From Norana najaformis (lineage: Eukaryota > Annelida > Clitellata > Crassiclitellata > Hormogastridae): a DNA stretch of 64,000 bases. This document shows positions 29,551 through 44,400 of the stretch, in pieces (within the stretch, counting starts at the first letter, position 1; each line of letters starts with the position of its first letter). The position numbers and the translations under genes were made by a program. The stretch is from NCBI GenBank assembly GCA_964023275.1, contig OZ029914.1, forward strand, positions 44,137,937 through 44,201,936, given 5' to 3'. The notes under the pieces were generated by a model. It searched no databases. It was not told the DNA's origin and worked only from the letters and a program-made list of their open reading frames with translations.

Positions 29551-31976
29551 CTGCAAACAAATTCAAACAGTTTCGTCGTGTTATGTACGTGGCCTTTCTC
29601 AGCTCGCATTAGCGATACAGCTGTATTTAGGGAAGAGATTCAATATACAGTGGGTATCTACCATATATTACTCGGGTTCGAAGCTTGCTCCAAAACGGCT
29701 ACTATGTAGGAACCTTGAGCAAGTCCTTCACTCACAACTGCTCGGCGACATCGACTGATGGACAGAGGCTCTTAGTAAATACAGAAATACTACTATTTTT
29801 TTATCTAGCGCATGCATCGCTACATCTTGAACTTTGCCAAAATTTAATGGGGACACGCCACTCTTTCCTCATGCAGCTGTGGCGAGGTGTAGGCTTTGGC
29901 GCACACTGTCATAGTCTATCCGCAGACATGTCACAGTAGGGGACTAACGTCTCTGCATATCGCCGGTGATGACGCCTATGACAATATTTGCGAGCCACAA
30001 ATTTTCGAATGCAAACATTAAATAAAAGCGGGCATTCAGATGAGCTATAGGTCTAAGTCTAAATGCTTCAAGTCTTAATAACTCTGAAACAAGGCAAGTT
30101 TCAAAAGCATCGCAACTTACATGGCCGATTTTTCAGGTAGCCTCTCGTATATCTGCAAACCGAACAGAATAGTATTTTATGATCAATTTGAATTTTGCAA
30201 ACCATTAGTCGAATACTAGTCATTCCAGAATAATGCCAACGCCAACTTTTCTAATTCTGCGTAGGGGATCATAAGTTTAGATAATATTATTGACAGGCCC
30301 TGATAGAAAAGTAATGAGTATATCAGACAGAAATTGAGAGTGACATGCATATCTGACAAGGTACGAGAAGCCTGGTTGAGATGGTACGGTCATGTGATGA
30401 GGAGAGAAGAGGAAAACTGCATTAAAAGAATTATGACAGAAGAGATCTACGGACGCCGCAGTCGGGGACGAAAAACGAAGAGATGGGTAGACATGATTCA
30501 GCAAGACCTAAAGCTTCTCAGGCTGAAGAAAGAAGATACTTGGAGATAGAAACAAATGGAAAAAAAGGATTCATGTGGCTGACCCCTCCCCTAGGAGGGA
30601 TTAATTCCAGCCAGAAGGAAGAAGATAAATAAATTAGGAAAACAATTAATCGATTAGACAAAGAGTACTTACACGGGCCAAAAGCAGCAGGCTAAGATGT
30701 TGAGTATAAGGGCAACAACGAATATGAACAACGCCAGAGCTATGAGCAGCCACCAGAGAAACCAGTAGCCCGACCACCAGTGAGTTGTCGTCTTCACGTA
30801 ACAAGCCTGAAATTCAATACATAACATAGATCAGTTGTTGTGTTATGACGATCCTGAACAACACAATGCAACCATTATTATAAAAAACGAGAACAATAAG
30901 AAAAAACAATATGAACAATCAGAAAGAACAATCAGTACAGTCAGAAAGAACAATGTGAACAATCAGAAAGAACTATGAGAACAGCCAGAAAGAATAATGA
31001 GAACAGTCAGAAACAACAATTCTTCGGACTCATAGCGGACCTCCTTGTGCCTTTGGTGGAAATTTGTGGCCATCTATGGTCCCAGTTAATGAGGCTGTCA
31101 CAGATGTCAAAATGTTAACGTTTTCGCGTAATACCAATGATTTCTCACAAAAAAAATATTTTATTTTTAGGTTACAGCATCAAGGTGAATATCACATACC
31201 CCTAACACTGCGAAAAATACGTATAAAAATTTTCAATAAGTTGATCTCTTCATTAAGCCAGGCTAAACATCGAAGCACGTTTGATTAAAAATTTATGCAC
31301 TTTTTGTCATTTTCACTTTCGCTAATGCAAAAAATCAATTGGTAGAATATACATTTCCAATGTCTTTAAAACAGAATTTGGCCTTAATACAACGCTTGAG
31401 GTAAGACAGCTTGTATTGAAAAGAGCCCTAGAGAGTCAGATGCATTCGACGTATGCAAAAACCAATATTCAGTGGCTATCAATTCATAATGAAAATAGCA
31501 CATTTCGGTTATCTAGTCGGCGATAAGTAATCCCGTTTCTCGGCTCTAGTTGCGTTTTTCTCAAAAAGTCAGTATCATTATTCATACAATAAACAGTACT
31601 TATATAATAGACTAACCCGTGGACCGCCTTGAACATTGTAGGCTGTATACAGTTTCTCCCACTGATCCTTCCATGCGACTTGGGTAACGGGCGGGAAAAG
31701 CTTAGTTCCCTCTTCCACGGAGAGCACATCGTTATCCTGGATCACCTGGAAGCACATATCCGTCCTAAAAGAACAGAAATCGCCATATCACACGAAATAG
31801 CACTTTGTGTGGTACTCAACTGGTGCTATATTAAGTGTCTTGATGTATACATACATATATATATATGCATGCATACATATATGTATGTGCAACAACAACA
31901 GCAACAACAACAACTACTACTACTAATAATAATAACAATAATATTAATAATAATCATAATAAAATTAATAATAATG

Positions 31977-32032
<56 letters not shown>

Positions 32033-34206
32033 GGAGTTGGGACGAAAGCTGACTAATGTGACCTACCATCCCTTGGAGACCAGCTACCTGTTTCAAAGAC
32101 TCTCGGTAGCTGTCCAATGTGGGAATGCCAACTGCTTCTCAGGGATCTCATCATACAAACTGTTCTAAACACTGCATCGAGTTAACAGTAACAACAACAA
32201 TAACAACAACAATAACAACAGCAATAACAACAACAATAACAACAACAATAACAACAACAACAATCACAACAACAATCACAACAACAATCACAACAACAAC
32301 CACAACAACAATCACAACAACAATCACAACAACAATCACAACAACAATCACAACAACAATCACAACAACAATCACAACAACAATCACAACAACAATCACA
32401 ACAACAATCACAACAACAATCACAACAACAATAGATTTATCGCTAACTACAAAGCTCACTATAGACACCTTTAAAACACTTTCAACCGACACTATAGCCC
32501 ATATTCGTCAACTACAAAACTACACTCATTCGTGAGATTTCGTCCGACTCTCTACAAGAAACCAATAAAAATGATCCTCAGTTCTTACTTTAGCCAAGAT
32601 ATTTTAAAACTGCATTTACAGTAAAAAATAATAAGAATATCAAAAGGCGGAGACGATAAGATAGCTCAAAAAAACCTTATATGGAGGCGATGTAGGCCTA
32701 CTTACATATTGAAGTAGTAGAAAGCGTTCTCGTCGACATGACTGTTCAGAACAGCTCCAGAGGCCGATATGGACTTGTTGTACATGTTCAGGAAATTGTT
32801 TGTGCCACTAAACAACAAATGCAAACAGAAATATACCAATAATATATAACTTTGTTTAACCTCAATCAGCCGCAAAATTCACGAAATACAAATATGAAGA
32901 AGAAGAGCAGTTTGACTAACAGAAAAGTGAATGTTTTGCATACAGATCTGCACGAAAGATAATGATGCTGCAGTTTGTAGTACAATATGGTTCTCGCAAA
33001 GTATCAATTTCTCAGTTAGACAGGTTGCGAATTGGACAGTAGGCAACAGCATTTCTAAGAACAAGTCTACTTTCAGGCATTAAGTTCAACTGGTTTATTT
33101 CAGGCTTTGCTATACTATATTGAACAAGTCTACTTTCTACTAGATCGCGGTCTTTCTGGGTCACTGACTCAAGACTCTGGAAATCGCTGCCTGCTTCTGT
33201 CCCCTTTGCGAATTCTGTGATTTCGTTTAGATCAGGACCAAAAGGTCTCATATTTTTTGGTAGTAGTCTTCCGGTTCAAAGGGCCTAAAGGATTTCCAGT
33301 GGTTGTGTCCAGTGGAATATGCTCTTAGAATGCTGTTTAGTTTAGCACTGACCAACGATTAATGCCTTACACATTAAGATAACGGTGTTATTACGTTTCC
33401 AGATTAAATTTTCTATGTGATATTACGATATTATGCTATATCACTGTACGTTAAGTTATGTAGCATCATCACATGTTGATGTGGCGAACTGTTATGTTAT
33501 GTAACATCATCGCATGTTGATGTGGCGAACTGTTATGTTATGTAACATCATCACATGTTGATGTGGCGAACTGTTATGTTATGTAACATCATCACATGTT
33601 GATGTGGCGAACTATTATGTTAAGTAACATCATCGCATGTTGATGTGGCGAACTGTTATGTTATGTAACATCATCGCATGTTGATGTGGCGAACTATTAT
33701 GTTAAGTAACATCATCACATGTTGATGTGGCGAACTGTTATGTTATGTAACATCATCGCATGTTGATGTGGCGAACTGTTATGTTATGTAACATCATCAC
33801 ATGTTGATGTGGCGAACTGTTATGTTATGTAACATCATCACATGTTGATGTGGCGAACTGTTATGTTATGTAACATCATCACATGTTGATGTGGCGAACT
33901 GTTATGTTATATATATTCACATGTTGATGTGGCGAACTGTTGTTATGTAACATCATCGCATGTTGATGTGGCGAACTGTTGTTATGTAACATCATCGCAT
34001 GTTGATGTGGCGAACTGTTATGTTATGTAACATCATCACATGTTTATTTGTTTGACAGGATTCGCTGTTTGTACTCACACTAGGAAAGTCTGTGCAACTG
34101 GACGGATGCTAGAGGGATCTTTATCAAAAACGAATTTGAGTCTCTGTCCTTCTCTAACAATGAAGACCTGCAAATCAAATCAAATCGCATCAATCCTATT
34201 GCTTCA

Positions 34207-34252
<46 letters not shown>

Positions 34253-34688
34253 TATATTATTATTATTACAACTACTCAATAAAATCAAATAGTTTGCTCG
34301 TTTTACTTGGAAGCAAAACATCACTTTTCAAATTGCATCAAATCTCACATGATTCGCTGATATCGCATATTGTTGCATTATATCAAATCATGCGTCAGAC
34401 ACAAGCTTTATGTGAGCTTTATGGATATAAGGTGTTTTAATAGTAGTAGTAGTAGTAGTAGTAGTAGTAATAATAATAATAATAACAATAATGATAATAA
34501 TAATTATAATAATAATAACAATAATGATAATAATAATGATGATGATAATAATAATAATAATAATAAAAATTAGTACAGATAAGACCATGTGACGTGGCGT
34601 TGTTGCCGGCGTTGATGGCAATAATAATAAATACTATCAGTAATAGTATTAATACTATAGGCCTAATTATATATAACATATATTAGGA

Positions 34689-34743
<55 letters not shown>

Positions 34744-35361
34744 GAAGAAAATTTTTCATCAAGAAAATCGGACGCCATTTAACTCAAGCATCGGGAGATA
34801 AGAGGGAGACTTCTTTCCTGTTCCAACGCCTCTCCATTGCCATCCAGCGATCTAACGCGATTGCCTTTAATGGCACATTCTTGGAGCCAGATTTAAGCGA
34901 AGACTGGCAATTCCAGAGAACAATCACCGTGCCTGAAGCCAAGATTAAAGAAAAGGAGAGAACCTGGAACTGGTCGTCGAAACCCAGCCGACGGGCCCCA
35001 ACCGATCCTCTGGGTCAAAGAGCCACACCGCCTGTCGAAGGTCAGCCGGCGGGTCGAGGTCGAGGAGACGTCGACGCTCGGGTCAGCGAAGCCCACGACG
35101 CAGGCGCTTTCGAAGCAGACGACGACGGCGATGAAGAGGAGGGAGTTGGTGGTGCTGGATGTTCGTCCGATCCACACCGGAAGTTCTTGCGCCCCATCGA
35201 AGAAACGCCCACAGAACGCTCTACACTTACGCGACCGCTAACTCAGGGTTGCTTCTTCACCACGGCGCTTAAAGACAAGATCACGCGATTCGGAGGTGCA
35301 GCTAGTCGACCTGTTTCCAGTGTGCCAACCAGGACGCCACAGCAGCTCTAGTTGCTCCAGC

Positions 35362-35397
<36 letters not shown>

Positions 35398-35437
35398 TCT
35401 TATTGTTATTATTATTATTATATAACATATATTAGGA

Positions 35438-35486
<49 letters not shown>

Positions 35487-38400
35487 TGCGTTACATCCAT
35501 CAAATCACACTGATCACACACCATCAAAAGAGGACTTAGATCGTTGAATGCTTACAGTAAGTGTGGCTGTAGCGCTGCGCCGTTTGTCGTCATAAGCCGT
35601 GACCTGCATTCGGAAATATCCGTAGCTGTACTTGCGGTAGTCGGGTAGGTTTGTGCTGACGTATCCAGTGATTGGGTCAATCAGAAAGGCGTCAGGGACA
35701 TTCTGCTTACGACTCGAATCGTTTGGATCGTAGAAGTAGATGAAGCTAGGATCGAGACTGTAGTTGTGTTTGCCGTAGACTGGAGCATCGCAGTCGCCTG
35801 CGTACATCTGGATGAACTTCGTTCCAGCCGGAACGAAATCCAGTATGCCTGCACGAAGTAAGTAAGTAAGAAGTAACTAACCAACTAAGTAAGTAAGTAA
35901 ATGAACAGGTAAGTGAGTAAATAAGTATGTAAATAATCCATTTGTTAACACGCCATGTGTCTATCGCTGGGCGAGGAATCGTGGGCGCGGGTGAGTCACA
36001 GGTGTCAGTAGTTGCAATAATAATAATAATAATAATATTAATAATAATATTAGTAATAAAAATAAAGGAAAACACCGACTAGGTTTAGACTATAGCCTGT
36101 TGTGGGTATATATATATATATGTATGCATATATACACATGTGCATTTATCCATGTATGCATGTGTATGTATGCATACATACACACATGAATATATCCATG
36201 TACCCATGTATATAGGTATGTGTGTAACTTAAGACTTATATAGCACCATTTAAGCACCTCTCGATGGTGTCGACATTATTTTCCATGTAGTGATTGGCGG
36301 AGCTGTATGTAGACAATTACTGGCCTGTGTAGGCTACATCCTAATGTGATACCGTGTGATACGATGGATATCGTGCGGTGTTATATAACTCACTATAGTG
36401 CACTGTAATGTAAAGTATTCCCAACATGTTTTTATTATCATCGCTGTCATCGTCATCATCATGATCAGTTTTAGTGTCATTGTCTTCAATTTTGTTTCTT
36501 CGTCATCATAATTTTTGTTGTGACTGTACTCAAGGATCCTGAGTGATATTTGGTCGGAAATCCCTTGTGTTGACAAAAAATCTGGCATAATGTCGGCTTC
36601 CATTCTCTTGTTGTCGTGGAAAATAAAAAATATCGGGACGCAACATATCAGGAAACGTCTTCAGGAAATTCATTCCACAGCAATCCTCCCCTCATCACAG
36701 GGTGGAATAGCAGGAGAGCCAAACTTCGTAGGGCTTCCAATTTTACCCTTTTGTGGACGTAGCAGCATTGGTATTGTTAGAGGCGGTGGTAGTGATGGAA
36801 GTGGCAGTATGTTATTATTATTATTTTCAGTAGTACCAGTAGTAGTAGTTATTGTTTTGTTGTTGTTGTCGTTGTTATGCTTTTATGCGTCTGAACAGTT
36901 ATGATTAGTATAATTATGTGTTATGTGTCTATGCGTCGTGTGTTTATGAACGTACCTTCAGTAATAGAGGTGCCAATTCCCTTGCAGGTGCCCTCTTGAT
37001 TCGGGTCAAACGAAGGTCCGCTGTCATCGATGGGTTCGATGTAGATGACCACCTGTCTTGTGGCGCCCTTGTCAGCCATGCTTCCATTGTTTCTTTTGAC
37101 GGTGACGTTGAGCGTGACCATGCTCGTGCAGTTCCATAGCAGTCTCACCTTCGTCGTTATGTTTCCCGAGATGGGGTCAAGTTCAAATGGTGCCTGTCCG
37201 TTGTAGCATGCCTTTTTATCGTTGCCACCTACAAGTTTCATCACAGAAACTTACATGAAACTGTCTGATATTGGCACGTCGTTTGGAAATCATTTGCCGC
37301 CGAGAATCAGAGAAGGAGCCAGAGAAGAAGGCAAAGATATGAACAGAGACAGAAAAAGACAGCCGCACAAACCGACTGAGATAAAGGAAGACACTGAGAC
37401 AGTTATTGAGACAAAGGCAGAGACAGCGACAAAGACAGAGAGAGAGAAAGAGAAACTGAGATAGTGCGATAAACAAAGAGACAATCAGAGAGAGAGAGAG
37501 AGGCAGAGAGACAGGCAGCGACAGAAATAAAGACATAGACAACAACAGAGACATTGAGACAGACAGAAACCGGAAATCGTAAGTCTGTACTACGTTGAAA
37601 TTGAATCATCTTGGGCGGAAGTATGACTCCCTACCGGTTATTTCATAAACCATGTCCGTGTTGTTCGGTGGTTTGTCTAGAGAGCATGCCTGAATCGTTG
37701 TCACGTAGGAACCTGCATCCTCCTTCTCTTTAATACTTGCACCATGGGTAGAATTCAGCTGAAGAAAACAAAAGCATGTGAACATCCATGAGTTAACTTT
37801 ATTCGTCACAAGAAAGATCCACAAACAGGAAAAGAACCAAGAAAAACAAATTGAAAGAACCAAGACAGTCCCAACTATACCTTATGTGTCATTATACATG
37901 TTATAAATTTCCTGAGCTAGGCTACGAATTGACACTTCCGATTTGCAATGCAATTAGAGCATAATGATGAAACTACCATACCGCGAAACGAAAACTCTTT
38001 AAGAAATGAAGTTTTCTCAGGACTTAAACGCAAATAGAATAAACTCCCACCAGAACTACAATTATCTGACCCATCATATGAACTCACCAACACTTCACCT
38101 CTTGCAATTTCTGCGCAAGTCTTCCACTCAAAACTGAAAACATTCCTCTTCCACAAATCCTATCCTGATTCTTCCTCTTCCCTTTATCTCACTTTCCGGT
38201 TCAATTCCAAACATCATCTACCATAGCTACCGTCTGACTGTCTGCCTGTCTGACTTTTGGATCTTGACCTGGAACCAAACCCTTCCTGCCTAACGATTTT
38301 GCTCTGACTGAGCGCCTATGAATACGCTGGTTTCCGCGACTTTGCTTTCGTTGGGCGCTGTAGAAATCTCGAATTACGATTACGATGAGCAAAATCCAAG

Positions 38401-41400
38401 CGACACAACGATTATAATTAATGAAATATCTTATTGCTTTCCATTTCGACGGTATGCCAGTTACATTTCCTGCACATAGCTGTATATTTAAAAGTATTTC
38501 CCCTCATTGTTTCTAAAATTGAAGCCCTAGCCGTGTGCAACTCAATCATCAATACTGCAGCTCCATTCAGCTTGAGCTAAGGGTAATGAAAATGCTACTT
38601 GATATAGGCTGTTTACTCAAATTAAACGCCAAGATGAAACAGACACACTTTAAGATAAATCCTACTTTATATCGAGGAAAGGTATGACCAGGTAAGCAAT
38701 AATTTTCTCCTAATTAAATACAACAGTTTTAAGATGCGCCAGTCCAGAAGCACAGAGAAAAAGTTTAGTTTGAAATCTTCTTACATAACATAACTTTAGT
38801 TTAGTTTAAATTTCAGTTTGACTCACTAAATCACTAAAAAGTGGGCTTTAAGAGCAGCTCACCCCAAGACAGAGATCAAAAGATGGCGGTTGATCGCTGA
38901 CCATAATCAAGGAAATACATCTGGTAATGTTCATCATAGGTGAAGCGTTTTCCGTCAAAGTGATACACACCTGTGAACGATGAAGTCGTAAGCAATGAGT
39001 AGTAATGCATATAGGCATCGGGCTATACACCAGATCCATTAATATATCGTTCAGGTGGAGTCAGGAATTCACTTAAATAAGAAAGCTATCGTTTACGTTT
39101 TCAGTCCAGAGGAAGAGCACAAAGAGAAGACGAATAAGATGAAGAGAAGGTGGAAGGAGAGGAGTTGAAAGAAGAACAGGAAGAAGAGAAGAAACAGGAG
39201 GGGAAGAGGTGGGGAAAGAACATGATGAGTTTAAGAAAAGCGAAAGTAGAACACTATTACTAAGAACATCATCATGATAATGATAATGACTATGATGCGA
39301 TGATGACGGCTATGATGATCATGATCACGAAGATAAAGCGGAGAAGAAGAAGAGAAAAGAAGAAGAGACTAAGATGAAGACGAAGAAGAAACACAAGGTG
39401 ATAGAGAAGATGATAGAGATGAAATTGAAACTAAGATGGAGACGAAATGATGTACATAAAATCAATCAGTCACAGCAAAACTTCTGAAGGACAGGCATAT
39501 TTTCAAGAAAATGATACAACATCTCCAAATTTTCGTTAAATTCTGTCGACTATTCTGGGAATTCCATAACTTTTTTATGTATAAACTCCGATTTCGTTGA
39601 CGCAACAAGCAAACATTTCACTAAAAAAAGAAAAAAGGTGGTTTAATAATTAGACTCACAACTTTTGACGGATTCAACCGGTCCAAAGACCCATTGGTGG
39701 TCATATTGCCTGACACCGGATCGATAAAGAAAATGGGTGGACCCGAATAACCTGGAACGTTTAAGCTATACGTGATGTTAGATGATGTTGTTCTGCTGCT
39801 GTATCCTTTGACTTGAAGAAATACTTCGGTCGGTCTATTCTGCAAGACAATCAGAATTTCGTGTAAACTCAGTAACTGAACAAATCCAAGGTGAAGTGTT
39901 TTTAAAGGTTTAGCTTTATATCGACAACTTGGCCATAACATCAAAAGATGGCTTGCATGGTCATCTTTAAATGTAAATGTACAAGGTTTTATATAGCGAC
40001 CGTATGGCCTCGACCCTGCTGAGTTTTCAATGAATTTATCAGGTGAGATCCTTCACCACTGCTGCCCATTTGAAATGGTGCCACGCCAGGTAAGGTCCCC
40101 GTGTATGAACTGTTCTAGCCCATGACTCAAAGATCTATAGATTTTGCCATCTTTTCCCTATCGGTTGCACGTTTTGACAACGTATTAAGCAGAATTACTG
40201 ACTGTTAGTAATTGCGCTAACATTAGACACTTTAAAGTACCCTAGAAGTAGCTCGCTACTTGCGATACTATATAAATTATCGTCATTACATTACATAGCA
40301 GATCTAGAGTCTCTGTTTGCTGTGTAGTTTTTGCGCAGCGGCGAAGCTTTCCATGGGCAACAGGGCCAATGCTTTAGACTGCTAATCGCTTGACTTTCAC
40401 TTCTGCTTCGAATCCCTAAAACCGCTTAACTCGTTGTCAAAGTATGCAACCCATAGGGGTAGGCTGTCCAGTTGTTCGACTGCTGTTGTGTAAAGTAAAG
40501 TATCCCATATCAGGTGAGACGATGAGGAGGCGCTCATTTCCTTTTCTGTAGGCCAGTGAGCCGGCAATGGACGAATCCCAAGGTCCTGGGTACAAGGCCA
40601 GTGCATCGCAGGACTTGCCGTTTTACTTCCCAGCTGACGCCGGTACCAAATTATACTGCTTGGTGACATAAGCACTTCTCATTCTGGCTGAAAATAATCC
40701 CTCCCAGGGAGGGATTAGCAACACGAATCCTTCTTTTCCATTGGTTTCTATATCCAGTATCTTCTTTCTTCAGTCTGAGGTGCTTTAGGTCTTGGGCAAA
40801 TAACCTCTTGAGTGGTGTTGGTGGCATTATAATAAAGGCGCTATAGGAGTCAATAGAATTGATTAGATAAATACCTCGTATGCGTAATAGTTCTTCATAT
40901 CAGTCTCGGGAACGTAAAAACCAACGGAATCCGGGTTCGTGACGTTGGCGACGTAGATCATGACTTCTGTGTAGGTGGTCTGTGGGGGTTGACCGCTTAG
41001 CGTCCCCGAAACGTTCAGGATGTAAGGCAGATCCCGTGAAACCAAAAGCTGTCTCGTTGAGACGACTCCTGTCACTGGGTCGACTTTAAAATAATCTGTA
41101 CAAAGTGACACGCTTTATGAGATAGGTAATTTACGCGTGTTTATACATCCGTGCGTCCGTCCGTCCTTCCGTCCGTCCGTACTTACATACATACATACAT
41201 ACATACATCCCATACATACATATATACACAGACATACATACACGAATATATGTATACATACATACATACATACTACATACACTACTTCGTTCGGCGGTAC
41301 GGGGTGACTTGCTTGTCCCATCGGTCCGAACAGCTACGACCCAGCGCAGAAGTTTTGCTGTGGAATGGACTTCATAATGACCTACGCCAGGAACTTCTTA

Positions 41401-44400
41401 CTCTATCTCCCCCTCTTTTCCGCAAGCGCTTGAAGACCTTCTTATTTCCCAGTGCTTCTGGGTTGTAGGGCCGGCAGCGACTCTGAGGAGTTTACCTCGA
41501 AGTGACGCTTTATAAATTTTTGATTACATTACATTACATACATACATACATAGATACAACATACATACATTCACACTAAGATACACCATGCATACATACA
41601 TACATACATACATGCATGTATGTTAGATATGCATGTTAGCGCCTTGGTTTGTGAATGCCGGCTATGTTACCTGCGACATGAACCTTTCTCTGTCTTCCTA
41701 CCTATCTCTTCCCCAAGCACTCGAAGACAATTCTGTTCCCCAGCGGATCTAGATCATGGGGCCCGGATCGCCTCTGATGAGTTTATCTTGGAGTGGCTCT
41801 TTATAAATTCTTGATTACGATAACAATACTTACATACATATATATATATATATATACATGCATGCATGCATGCATACATACATACACATACATACAAAAT
41901 AAATAGATACATACACAGTTGAGTCCGAATCATCAGTCTGCCTGAACCCTTGCAAATTCCTTGCGATGTACTGTGATTTCATGTCACTTTAAGTTTTCTT
42001 ACGTGATTATTGCAATTTAATGTGTTTTAATTTCCCGTTATGAATAAAATCGCAGTTCACTTGTAGTGTATTGTTTTGTAGTGTATTGTTTTGTAGTGTA
42101 TTGTTTTGTAGTGTATTGTTTTGTTTTGTATTGTTTTGTAGTGTATTGTTTTGTAGTGTATTGTTTTGTAGTGTATTGTTTTGTAGTGTATTGTTTTGTT
42201 TTGTATTGTTTTGTAGTGTATTGTTTTGTAGTGTATTGTTTTGTAGTGTATTGTTTTGTAGTGTATTGTTTTGTTTTGTATTGTTTTGTAGTATATTGTT
42301 TTGTAGTGTATTGTTTTGTTTTGTATTGTTTTGTAGTGTATTGTTTTGTAGTGTATTGTTTTGTAGTGTATTGTTTTGTAGTGCATTGTTTTGTAGTGTA
42401 TTGTTTTGTAGTGTATTGTTTTGTAGTGTATTGTTTTTGTAGTGTATTGTTTTGTAGTGTATTGTTTTGTAGTGTATTGTGCTCTATTGTATTGCATCGT
42501 ATCCTCTCATCTCTCATCTGTGTTATGCCGCATTGTATTGCAATTGTAACTGCAACATAATAATACTAAGACAATTTCTATAGCGCAGTAACACGGCCGA
42601 GGCCGAAGAAAAAGGCGATGTAAATGAGTTCAAGCGACTATAGAAGAAATTAACTGCAATCAAAGGATAATTTGATAATTTAAACAGAAACGTTTTTAGC
42701 CCTTTATTAAACGTATCCAAGGATGGAGCGTTCTTCACGTGTTCGGGAGGCTATTCCACTCAGAAATCGCAATTGAGAAAGACATTTGTATAGCGCCTAC
42801 TAAGAATTTATTATAAGCTATATTGTATTGCACTGTACTGAACTTTATTACATTACACTGTATGATTTTTGGTAATTTTGCATTGTCTTGCCTATTGTAT
42901 TGTATTGTATTGTATCTATCTGTCTACCTGCCTGACCTTTGGAATTGTAAACATATGGAATTGTAAGCATATCATGAGCATATGGTTGCTTACCCTTTCC
43001 GTCGCCACCAACTATGGCATAGGTCATGTTGCCGACGTAGTAGTAATCTTTGCTTCTGGCATAAACGAGACCGATGGAGGTGTTGACAGGTGCTCGGTCG
43101 AGTGTGTAGAAAGTGAAGGTCGGCGGTTGAAATTCCGGAGGATAATTGTTGAACCAGTGAATTACGTTAATAGTGACCTACGGTGCCACAACGTAACGGT
43201 AAGGTAATCAATCGTTTGCTTATGTTTGCATATTTATATAGACTACAAGAAGTCTTTCGCTCATTTTGTATATTGTGTACCACTTATGCATAAGCTGCAG
43301 CTTTGTTACTGTAGCCAACGTTGAATTATCAACGTTAAAACAGTTTTAAAATACGCTGATAATGTTGTAATTTGAAAATAACGATTTTAACAATGTTTTG
43401 ACATACATCTTTATGTATGACAGAAATTGGGACACTTAGGATTTTTTGCAGGAATTGTGATTCCTTCAGAGTTTTCTCTGTGTCATTTTGCAATACAATC
43501 TCCCCATTGATACATATCAATTCTTTTTGTGGAGTACAATAAAGTGTGCCTCAGCTCAATTCCGCCAAATTTTAACAGCAGGCATTTCGCTTTGTTTGAC
43601 CTATCTGCTTCATTACATTGTTCACCTCACTTTTTTAATAACATTTCTATTGCTTTAGAATCATTCCATTTCTAAACATCATGCTCGGTACTATCGTTCT
43701 ACGTTTGACCTTTGGCCCATGACTAAGAATCGAACCTGACCATACCTGGACCATACCACACATTTAACCTCTTGTTTATCTACCCTTTCGCCCTCTTCAG
43801 TTTGACAGAAACTGAACTCACCACAACCGTTGCGCGTTGTATTGATGGTTTTCCTTCGACAAACGCCGAGCCCAGCAAACCATACTGTTGCATCAGTTTC
43901 ACATTATCTGGCTTACGAACGAGGATTTTGCCCTATTCATACAACAAAACGCAAATGCCTATGACAGCAGAGAAACATCAAATACACCGACTTCTAGAAA
44001 AGCGGACAACCTAGAAATTGTCAGCAAACATCAGGACGCCTTTGCTGGCCTGATTAGCTACATTGGTTAAAGCGTACGTCAAGGCTTGTAGTTAAGAAAC
44101 AGATTATTCAGTATTTTAGTATTTCTTCTGACTGAACAATGTATAATTTTTTGAATTTTAGTTTTTCCAAAGTAGTAGGGTTTTTCTTTTCTTTGTGGAC
44201 AGATGTTGTTCACATTTTAGTTAAGAATTGATTAGTTGCTGGTATATAAGTCATTAGCCATCGATATATTATTGTAGTATAGGCTGCTCTAAATTAGCGG
44301 GACCTTAGCTCCTTTTGGGTAGACCTTTGCATCCAGGTAAGTGTTTGTGTTATTTACATTTACAATGTTTCATTCTGTTCTTGCAGCAATACATATGCCG

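Noticed and set aside
30334-30549. 71-codon frame with LRWYGHV as a gene
   Set aside because: It is the C-terminal remnant of a LINE found in four copies here.
33425-34043. CRISPR-like array
   Set aside because: Units are contiguous 41-bp repeats without unique spacers, in a eukaryotic intron.
34881-35351. 156-codon frame as a host gene
   Set aside because: A near copy lies inverted at 53.7 kb and both are bounded by (AAT)n, so I treat it as repeat-derived.
42066-42560. Long frames of CFVVY or TTKQY repeats
   Set aside because: They come only from the 15-bp minisatellite; no splice sites or start context.
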